Shown here piece by piece: positions 20,130 through 23,572 of a stretch of 23,572 nt of DNA. The stretch lies in the NCBI GenBank assembly GCA_020650975.1, contig JAIPMN010001713.1, forward strand, positions 1-23,572. Direction: 5' to 3'. Positions within the stretch are counted from its first letter, which is position 1, and each line of letters opens with the position of its first letter. A program made the position numbers and the translations under genes. The notes below the pieces were generated by a model that searched no databases, had not been told where the DNA came from, and was given only the letters and a program-made list of their open reading frames with translations. Source of the stretch: Apostichopus californicus (Eukaryota > Echinodermata > Holothuroidea > Aspidochirotida > Stichopodidae).

Positions 20130-21809
20130 TTTAAAAAAAACTGTAGCATAAATGTTAGATTATATCTGTGTAAAATCATTCCCTCCATTCATTTAAACTT
20201 GCATATTTTGATCTTAATTGATACTACCATTTGTTCATTCAATGTTGCTTCTTAGTTCTTACTAGTATTAACATGCATTATGAATTAACTAAATTCTTAC
20301 TAGAATATCGCACAAACAAATACCACACTTACCACTAAGGCCTGACACTAAGTGAAGGCTGGAACTTTTTACAAAGCATGTGATGTCATGTGATCGGAAA
20401 CTATGGGAGACTTATTATAGGAATGCTAAAAACTACGACTTGCACAGAATAAGAGTAATTTCATGTAGAAACAGTCTTAGCGTATCCATAACCAAGCATT
20501 TTGATTACCAATTGTGTTTATTTCATCAAAAAACGGCAACACTTCGCATATTGCGTCACTTACCTATAGACACTATCCTAATGTTGAATGGCTATGGCAT
20601 GACAACAAAGCCTAACCACATCAGCAACTGCCTCATGTTTGAATTATTTTTTTAAAACAAAACAGGGAAAACTTTTCACAGGAGCGCGAGAAGCATGGTT
20701 TCCCAACAAGAACATTTGTCATTTCCACCATGAAGAGTGGGAAGGGGAGGGGCATTGGGCAGGGGAGGGGAGGGACATGGGGCACTTGGTATGAAGTTAT
20801 GATTACTTTCCTCAGTACATTAAATTATCATCTCTGACATGGTCACACTAAGAGACTTACATACAAACCATAACTATTATTATAAACTGTGACTTTAGGA
20901 ATACCATTACATCTTCATGTTTTCAGTCTTGATTCTGATATTTCTCTATTACAGCTCTGCCAAAAATGACTGAAATTTCATCAACTCATTCTGCAACATT
21001 TAAAACTTACCCTTAGCATAACTTTTAATGTTCTAAGGTGATGCTTTTCTGTCATGATGAACTCTGCCAACAAAAAATAAACATTTGCATTGTCTTGGAT
21101 ACTGTTCTCCTTACATGAATTACTCAATTTCATTAATAAATTTCAATTACACAGCCACGCCACACGTTTGAATTTGTATCATTAGTAAGGCCAGAGTAGG
21201 CCAGATGTTTTACAAACTCTAATAAACAATAAACCATCTGCAAAGCTCAACAGTCCTAGAAGAGATGTCAATATAGCAACTTTGACAATTTAAAAACACA
21301 TCTTTCCAAAAGAAAGAAGGAATCATAGATAAATTAATAAGTCTACCAGTGGCTAATGAATGATGAATACACCAGATCTTAAAGGCATTGAAGACTCGCC
21401 CCAAACCGCGTGCGGCCATCTGAAAAAGTTAACTTTCTGTTGCTTGCAAGTGACGTCTTTTTAGTGTCGCTACAAAATGCAGACAGTAATGAAATGTGAT
21501 ACCTTGTTATCTTTAGCTGGACCTGAGATGTCCCTCGTTTGTATACTGTGCTGTGGGTATTGACCGCAGCTGTATGTACTGACTGTACACTAGTGTCTAA
21601 TTACCGACGGTAGCAAGTTGTGTGTGTATTTTCTGGGATCGATGGTGGTGTTTAACACTTCTGTTACACCTCATTCGAAACTAGGTCAAATTACCGGCAT
21701 TAGACGTTTCTTTTTGCGTGAGTCTTCACACCCTTTAATATCAATATTTTCACTTACCGAATATAACATCTTGTCTCTTGATCTCCTTATTGCTCATTTT
21801 CTTGAGAAC
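7298..21809 (-). CDS. Dbl-family RhoGEF (AKAP13/ARHGEF2/18/28 group), 3' 18 exons, 5' incomplete
   Basis: The product is predicted to catalyse GDP release from a Rho GTPase, most likely RhoA, through a tandem DH-PH module at cytoskeletal or membrane sites; the substrate is inferred from the family. Exons, in minus-strand order: 21809-21758, 21063-21011, 19948-19775, 18189-18064, 16802-16685, 16050-15992, 15261-15139, 14508-14341, 13996-13747, 13256-13147, 12383-12314, 11426-11271, 10461-10151, 9938-9830, 9404-9355, 8963-8929, 8299-8146, 7861-7298. The sum is 2682 nt, with one open frame to TGA at 7300-7298. DH spans residues ~10-215 (CR1 KRQDVIFE, CR3 IPECILSVSHRLTKY), PH ~240-350 (helix Trp338), and charged helix ~350-410. 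A Ser/Pro-rich region (487-590), a second coiled coil (~627-670) and a disordered tail follow. The first exon begins mid-frame, so the N-terminus lies outside the window. The four vertebrate paralogues cannot be told apart from this fragment. Confidence 0.93.
7862..8145 (-). other. Intron 17
   Basis: A GT-AG intron of 284 nt between exons 17 and 18. Nothing else is seen. Confidence 0.8.
8146..8299 (-). CDS. Exon 17: coiled-coil end and Ser/Gly-rich tail
   Basis: It is 154 nt, with acceptor tcatgcag and donor gtaaggtt. It encodes SLRTELTEAKTRMEGYKSPS at the start and AGSGRSSSL at the end. Its 3' splice site sits directly against a 28-bp tandem repeat array (8306-8462), so the branch-point region is repeat DNA. 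Confidence 0.87.
8300..8928 (-). other. Intron 16
   Basis: It holds the 28-bp minisatellite at its 3' end; the rest is unremarkable apart from a short GTGTGCGTGTGTGT tract near 8590. Confidence 0.8.
8306..8462. repeat. 28-bp minisatellite at exon 17 acceptor
   Basis: About 5.6 copies of a 28-bp unit (GATAGGTAGATCAATAATAG then GTAGATAT). It ends 6 bp from the exon 17 splice acceptor at 8300-8301. Confidence 0.96.
8929..8963 (-). CDS. Exon 16: microexon-sized coiled-coil segment
   Basis: It is 35 nt, with acceptor tatttgcag and donor gtaagttg. It encodes PLISNKDNELE plus two bases of a Ser codon. The phase fits exons 15 and 17 exactly, and the product reads through as a continuous amphipathic helix. 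Confidence 0.8.
8964..9354 (-). other. Intron 15
   Basis: AT-rich, no feature seen. Confidence 0.75.
9355..9404 (-). CDS. Exon 15: start of second coiled coil
   Basis: It is 50 nt. With the split G|AG it encodes EQLHSVNRLLKHFYTLL. This resembles the family segment with V-x-x-LYELLSAL downstream of PH. The acceptor reads atcagAG with AG-AG doubled; only the first AG preserves the frame. The donor is gtaagtac. Confidence 0.8.
9405..9829 (-). other. Intron 14
   Basis: AT-rich. A 67-codon minus ORF (9780-9577) shows no family similarity and is not supported. Confidence 0.75.
9830..9938 (-). CDS. Exon 14: linker
   Basis: It is 109 nt, with acceptor accaatag and donor gtgagtta. It encodes VPNKVQFNVPMDDRKGLLSR then QDLQNGGGDDTESCAS. 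No domain is recognised. The evidence is the matching phase with exons 13 and 15 and good splice sites; another reading frame through it is longer but has no family similarity. Confidence 0.75.
10151..10461 (-). CDS. Exon 13: Ser/Pro-rich, likely phospho-regulated segment
   Basis: It is 311 nt, with acceptor tgtttcag and donor gtaagtta. It encodes 104 residues rich in Ser, Arg, Pro and acidic patches. Visible short motifs are RSSSFP (fits the mode-1 14-3-3 pattern RSxSxP, residues ~504-509 of the fragment), several SP sites in VLSPMSPPERRDSPQRSPLP, and basophilic RRGS. No folded domain is apparent. Frame continuity on both sides and codon-like composition support it. Confidence 0.88.
10462..11270 (-). 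other. Intron 12
   Basis: It holds a diverged direct repeat near 10960-11025 (CAGCTCTG-CACC-ATCAC twice) and the small piece related to the intron 11 duplication. No exon is recognised. Confidence 0.75.
11271..11426 (-). CDS. Exon 12: conserved linker with ADTF motif
   Basis: It is 156 nt, with acceptor tgttacag and donor gtaataaa. It encodes 52 residues ending MALPKRADTFSGFDNTAQ. The P-x-RA-x-TF-G-F/Y-D motif occurs downstream of PH in AKAP13/ARHGEF18/ARHGEF2 proteins and supports the family assignment outside the catalytic core. Confidence 0.88.
11427..12313 (-). other. Intron 11
   Basis: It holds the ~93-bp degenerate duplication. No exon is recognised. Confidence 0.75.
11683..11875. repeat. 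~93-bp degenerate tandem duplication in intron 11
   Basis: There are two diverged copies sharing GTGAG-TTC/CCC-AA-TCATT, ACATGAGC-CCTCTA, CAGACTTGGTTCT and TTCCCTATTACAGGGTA. A short related piece (AGTGAGTTCAATTCATTCC) is at about 10711-10729 in intron 12. Confidence 0.88.
12314..12386 (-). CDS. Exon 11: linker, with NAGNAG acceptor
   Basis: It encodes VRAADSDSNLDQAKDVLQAA then IRE, and ends in phase 1 at gtgagtaa. The acceptor is the tandem tag-cag: using the distal AG starts the exon at 12383 (70 nt), while the proximal AG starts it at 12386 (73 nt) and adds one Gln. Both keep the frame. Confidence 0.82.
12387..13146 (-). other. Intron 10
   Basis: It holds the short direct repeat at 12456-12551. 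A 60-codon minus ORF (12923-12741) is not supported as an exon. Confidence 0.7.
12456..12551. repeat. Short direct repeat in intron 10
   Basis: CAGTACAGTAGTAACTAATC occurs twice, at about 12457 and 12532, about 75 bp apart. It is non-coding. Confidence 0.85.
13147..13256 (-). CDS. Exon 10: post-PH charged helix
   Basis: The split G|AG codon gives Glu. It encodes EMKEKDEVLEDIIATKIKMM, then KELHELAVSREDISVQ. Family members carry an E-KD-x-x-I-x-x-LLEEK-type helix at this place. The acceptor is tatctgcag and the donor gtttgtct, one of the weaker donors in the gene. Confidence 0.85.
13257..13746 (-). other. Intron 9
   Basis: AT-rich with a pyrimidine-rich stretch near 13400-13425. No exon is seen. 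Confidence 0.75.
13747..13996 (-). CDS. Exon 9: PH domain C-terminal half and start of charged helix
   Basis: It is 250 nt, with acceptor gtttgacag and donor gtaaataa. It encodes VISLENLMVRDVAIDNKSIY, then IISRYKKGPEMYEI, then HRNEWKEAIEHAV. VISL-x-x-L-VR-VA, GPEM-x-E and the Trp of the final PH helix are family marks. In AKAP13-type GEFs the PH face after IIS binds active RhoA; whether that holds here is inference. The tail (EETAEDERKAAEDKLKKMTR) starts a predicted coiled coil. Confidence 0.94.
13997..14340 (-). other. Intron 8
   Basis: It separates the two halves of the PH domain. Nothing else is seen. Confidence 0.8.
14341..14508 (-). CDS. Exon 8: PH domain, N-terminal half
   Basis: It is 168 nt, phase 0, with acceptor ctatctctag and donor gtaggttt. 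It encodes RKLIKEGEVYWKSARGRLTE, then VHVVLVSDLLLLLSE and NQKYTFA. This aligns with the family PH strands (RKL-x-x-G, GRL-x-EV, VLL-D-L-L-L, QKY-x-FA). Confidence 0.93.
14509..15138 (-). other. Intron 7
   Basis: A GAGA-rich bit borders exon 8's acceptor (plus strand 14515-14527). Otherwise nothing is recognised. Confidence 0.75.
15139..15261 (-). CDS. Exon 7: end of DH and DH-PH linker
   Basis: It is 123 nt, phase 0, with acceptor ttccacag and donor gttagtg. It encodes 41 residues including EVDFQVQEHEKWQRLIEIYN and PLKNGKKFK. VD-x-x-V-x-E-x-EK-x-x-RL-x-EI is the family C-terminal DH helix, and L-K-x-G-K-x-F-K is the linker into PH. Confidence 0.9.
15262..15991 (-). other. Intron 6
   Basis: It holds the G-rich tract and a small CTCTCTATGTAA repeat at about 15530-15556. 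Confidence 0.75.
15395..15418 (+). repeat. G-rich tract, potential G-quadruplex (intron 6)
   Basis: Three long G runs separated by single T (GGGGGGTGGGGGGGGGTGGGG) lie on the strand opposite to the transcript. The pre-mRNA would carry the C-rich complement. Confidence 0.8.
15992..16050 (-). CDS. Exon 6: DH domain, late helix
   Basis: It is 59 nt and completes the split Ala codon G|CT. It encodes AAKADKQDLANLEKALGLIK. DL-x-x-L-x-x-AL-x-LIK matches the family helix that follows CR3. The acceptor is ttttcag and the donor gtaagtag. Confidence 0.88.
16051..16684 (-). other. Intron 5
   Basis: AT-rich. The open frame of exon 5 runs on into this intron as far as 16542, but family similarity stops at the donor. 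Confidence 0.75.
16685..16802 (-). CDS. Exon 5: DH domain CR3 (Rho-contact helix)
   Basis: The acceptor is tttccacag and the donor gtaagcag. It encodes KCSLNAVCRRWSIPEC, then ILSVSHRLTKYQLL and IEALIKPSK. The IPECIL-x-V-x-x-R-x-TKY core is the CR3 helix that packs against the Rho switch regions. The usual family Q-R-I-T-K-Y-P reads H-R-L-T-K-Y-Q here; the conserved Lys is kept. Confidence 0.94.
16803..18063 (-). other. Intron 4
   Basis: It holds the 25-bp minisatellite; the remainder is AT-rich without a recognised feature. Confidence 0.8.
17427..17731. repeat. 25-bp minisatellite in intron 4
   Basis: About 12 copies of a 25-bp unit (ACACAAAGTATACACACTG followed by TACGAC or AATGAA). The unit is not a multiple of three and lacks stops on the minus strand, so all three minus frames stay open through it. 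These ORFs are repeat artefacts. Confidence 0.96.
18064..18189 (-). CDS. Exon 4: DH domain, central helices
   Basis: It is 126 nt, phase 0 at both ends, with acceptor cttgtcag and donor gttagtc. It encodes FEGENGDRMKTAYG at the start and KFQQFIK at the end. F-x-GENG-x-RMK-x-x-YG and the KFQ-x-x-IK ending are the family signature just before the CR3 helix. Confidence 0.93.
18190..19774 (-). other. Intron 3 (longest)
   Basis: 1585 nt. A short GCCTGTATATTGT duplication lies at about 19007-19036. No exon or repeat family is recognised. Confidence 0.75.
19775..19948 (-). CDS. Exon 3: DH domain, CR1-CR2 region
   Basis: It is 174 nt, phase 0 at both ends, with acceptor ttattcag and donor gtgagcag. 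It encodes 58 residues starting IFSYGM and ending IGDVLCKQ. The segments VFPMLDELVEIASTF and EKIGDVL match the family pattern (FP-LDEL-x-I-H-x-F and IGDVL). An ATT microsatellite lies about 80 nt upstream of its acceptor. Confidence 0.93.
20028..20129. repeat. AAT/ATT microsatellite in intron 2
   Basis: An imperfect AAT-rich tract with an 18-bp subrepeat (AAAAATAATAATTATAAT) repeated about three times, then about 13 pure AAT units. Low-complexity ORFs on both strands (poly-Ile, poly-Asn) come from it. Confidence 0.97.
20733..20783 (+). repeat. G-rich purine tract, potential G-quadruplex (intron 2)
   Basis: Repeated GGGG runs within GGGAAGGGGAGGGGC and AGGGGAGGGGAGGGAC, on the non-transcript strand. 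Confidence 0.65.
21011..21063 (-). CDS. Exon 2: DH domain helix 1 (CR1)
   Basis: The acceptor is ttggcag before AG-TTC and the donor is gtaagttt. With the split G|AG codon it reads E-FIMTEKHHLRTLKVMLR. This matches the family pattern E-L-x-x-TE-x-HH-x-RTLK. The Glu formed across the junction corresponds to the conserved CR1 glutamate that contacts switch I of the GTPase in other DH domains. Confidence 0.9.
21064..21757 (-). other. Intron 1
   Basis: 694 nt, more than half of which is the right copy of the dispersed element. Confidence 0.8.
21379..21738 (-). repeat. Dispersed element, right copy inside RhoGEF intron 1
   Basis: This is the inverted partner of 1576-1942. It lies in the intron between DH exons 1 and 2, and its end is about 20 nt from the exon 1 splice donor at 21757. 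Read on the minus strand, its 3' part contains a CpG-rich ATG segment (ATGGCCGCACGCGG) after a pyrimidine run. The left copy has the changed ATGACGGCACGCTG, so the short ORF there (21419-21219) is not conserved between copies. Confidence 0.85.
21758..21809 (-). CDS. Exon 1 (first visible): start of DH domain, CR1
   Basis: The acceptor reads ctttgcag and the donor gtaagtg. It encodes VLKKMSNKEIKRQDVIF plus the first base of a Glu codon. The KEIKRQ-x-VI block immediately before the DH domain is characteristic of the AKAP13/ARHGEF2 group. The exon starts in phase 0 without an initiator context, so it continues from an exon beyond the window. Confidence 0.88.
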
Positions 21810-22828
21810 CTGCAAAGAATGGAAACATAAAATCTCTCTAAACAACTCCATAATTACTAAATGTCTGGGTCGTGTCACAAATATGTTACAATTTCTATTA
21901 AGTTCACTGTCCCTTTAATTTTATTTTTTGTATATTGCATGTATTTGCTAGTGCCAAGTTTTACTTCCAAAATAACATATAAAACTTGATCTAAGAGAGA
22001 CCACTTCCACTTGTTTTCATCAACCGAACAATTTTAGCAAGCACTTTATTGATCTCTTCAGACAATCAGTGACTGAGTGACATGACATTGAGTCCAATAT
22101 AACTGGAATGATAATAAAGATTGCAACAAATTATCCTTTCAAATGCCTACTGTCAGGAGACCGATTCCAAACTTCAATCAATTTTTAATTTTGATTCATT
22201 TAAAATGGAACAGATCACTCAGTACCCTGTGATTGTCAACTTTTAACTATAGGAATCCATAGTATTATTATTAAAGTGCTATATGGGAGTGTAGTGTCTG
22301 CCCCTAGCATATGATGGATATGAATATCTAATTAAAACATAACTGCAAATAGGAAATGAAATAGGTAGTTAAATAGGTAGTTAGTAATATGCTGATCAAA
22401 TATTGGTTGAGCAACAAGCTAGTGTTTTGTGATTTTGCTGTCTGTAAATGCAGTGTTTTGAGTTGGTCAACAGCTGTCCATACCTACAGAGTGTTACTTA
22501 AGTAAAATACTTAATGAACTTGATTTAATGGTCAATATCTTATTGCCCAAACAGTCTTGATATAAGTATAAATCCAATGCAACCAATTTATTTATTATAA
22601 TAAAGTCCCTAGAAACCAATGGACTATTCTGTCATGGGATGTTAGAATAGCATCAAACCACTAATCATCAGTGGTCCAGAAACTACATTGAAGCATTCAT
22701 TTGGAAGCAGCTCTATAGACATGGGAAATACCAAACTTATGGCAGAGTTTAAAACCAAGCAGGATTGATAGGGCAACAACTACAGTAGTCAATTCATTGT
22801 TCATGTGCAGTATATAGCTTATTCAGTT
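21810..22828. other. Upstream intron, no feature seen
   Basis: AT-rich DNA between exon 1 and the 27-bp array. I looked for a further upstream coding exon of the GEF (C1 or linker sequence) and saw none. Confidence 0.6.
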
Positions 22829-23572
22829 TACCTCCAAACACTCTGTACAGGAGATAACCTCCAAACACTCTGTACAGGAGATAACCTCCAAACACTCTGT
22901 ACAGGAGATAACCTCCAAACACTCTGTACAGGAGATAACCTCCAAACACTCAGTAAAGGAGTTTAACTCCAAACACTCTGTACAGGAGATAACCTCCAAA
23001 CACTAGGTAAAGGAGTTTACCTTCAAACATTAGGTAAAGGAGTTTAACTCCAAACACTAGGTTAAGGAGATTACCTTCAAACCCTCGGTAAAGGAGTTTA
23101 CCTCCAACCACTCAGTAAAGGAGTTTAACTCCAAACACTAGGTAAAGGAGTTTAACTCCAAACACTAGGTAAAGGAGTTTAACTCCAAACTCTAGGTAAA
23201 GGAGTTTACCTTCAAACATTAGGTAAAGGAGTTTAACTCCAAACACTAGATTAAGGAGATTACCTTCAAACACTCGGTAAAGGAGTTTACCTCCAAACAC
23301 TCAGTAAAGGAGTTTAACTCCAAACACTAGGTAAAGGAGTTTAACTCCAAACACTAGGTAAAGGAGTTAAACTCCAAACACCAGGTAAAGGAGTTTACCA
23401 TCAAACATTAGGTAAAGGAGTTTACCTCCAAACACTCAGTAAAGGAGTTTACCTTCAAACATTAGGTAAAGGAGTTTAACTCCAAACACTAGGTAAAGGA
23501 GTTAAACTCCAAACACCAGGTAAAGGAGTTTACCTTCAAACATTAGGTAAAGGAGTTTAACTCCAAACACTA
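22829..23572. repeat. 27-bp minisatellite, continues beyond window
   Basis: About 27 tandem copies of a 27-bp unit of the form TCCAAACACTAGG-TAAAGGAGTTTAAC. The first copies (22829-22945) are a homogeneous subtype with CTCTGTACAGGAGATAACC; later copies form a 189-bp (7-unit) higher-order pattern. Many units contain the palindrome GGAGTTTAACTCC. It lies upstream of exon 1, presumably in the preceding intron. Confidence 0.97.

Larger units (their letters stand above)
19949..21010 (-). other. Intron 2
   Basis: It holds the ATT microsatellite and the G-rich tract. A 91-codon plus ORF (20380-20655) has no recognisable domain. Confidence 0.75.

Noticed and set aside
19925-20255. Poly-Asn and poly-Ile ORFs on the plus strand, and the poly-Ile N-terminal part of the minus ORF
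   Set aside because: They come from the AAT microsatellite. Only the minus-strand part below 19948 is exon 3.
20380-20655. Plus ORF of 91 codons in intron 2
   Set aside because: No domain, no supporting signals, and it is antisense inside an intron.
23112-23300. Minus ORF of 62 codons with a 9-residue repeat (LVFGVKLLY)
   Set aside because: It is a translation of the 27-bp array, whose length is a multiple of three.
1-23572. CRISPR array, tRNA, rRNA, or prokaryotic operon
   Set aside because: The regular arrays have no unique spacers and are minisatellites. No cloverleaf or rRNA core sequence was recognised, and the gene is spliced.

Overview
This window is eukaryotic (metazoan) nuclear DNA. 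It is AT-rich, has no operon-like coding density, and carries one spliced gene whose short exons are separated by introns of about 0.2-1.6 kb with GT-AG borders. Microsatellites, minisatellites and dispersed repeats are abundant. The style suggests a marine invertebrate, possibly an echinoderm, but that assignment is a guess; no sequence here fixes the species.

The only gene I can support lies on the minus strand and fills about 7298-21809. It is the C-terminal part of a Dbl-family Rho guanine nucleotide exchange factor of the AKAP13 / ARHGEF2 (GEF-H1) / ARHGEF18 / ARHGEF28 group. I reconstructed 18 exons. Joined, they give one uninterrupted frame of 2682 nt (893 residues plus TGA), and every intron has a GT donor, an AG acceptor and a compatible phase. 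In order the product has a DH (RhoGEF) domain in exons 1-7, a PH domain in exons 8-9, a post-PH charged helix in exons 9-10, a linker with the family motif around PKRADTFSGFD in exon 12, a Ser/Pro-rich phospho-type segment in exon 13, a second amphipathic/coiled-coil segment in exons 15-17, and a disordered C-terminus ending EEVIFF. The first exon seen starts inside the coding frame, so the N-terminal half, promoter and 5' UTR lie beyond the right edge.

Layout from left to right: 1-1575 is non-coding and holds a candidate dispersed repeat (about 240-540) and nuclear-receptor-like direct repeats. At 1576-1942 is one copy of a ~365-bp dispersed element whose inverted partner sits at 21379-21738 inside the first intron of the GEF gene. 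1943-3370 is non-coding, with a G-run and a pair of diverged repeat-like segments. 3398-7297 is probably the long 3' UTR or 3' flank of the gene and includes a 62-bp duplication and a 38-bp minisatellite. 7298-21809 holds the exons and introns. 21810-22828 is featureless upstream intron. 22829 to the right end is a 27-bp minisatellite with 189-bp higher-order periodicity that continues past the window.

No rRNA, tRNA, CRISPR or intact transposase/reverse-transcriptase gene was seen. I found no clearly new gene system. The most unusual items are the inverted element pair, a tandem repeat that supplies the sequence directly upstream of an exon's 3' splice site, NAGNAG acceptors, and the higher-order palindromic minisatellite.
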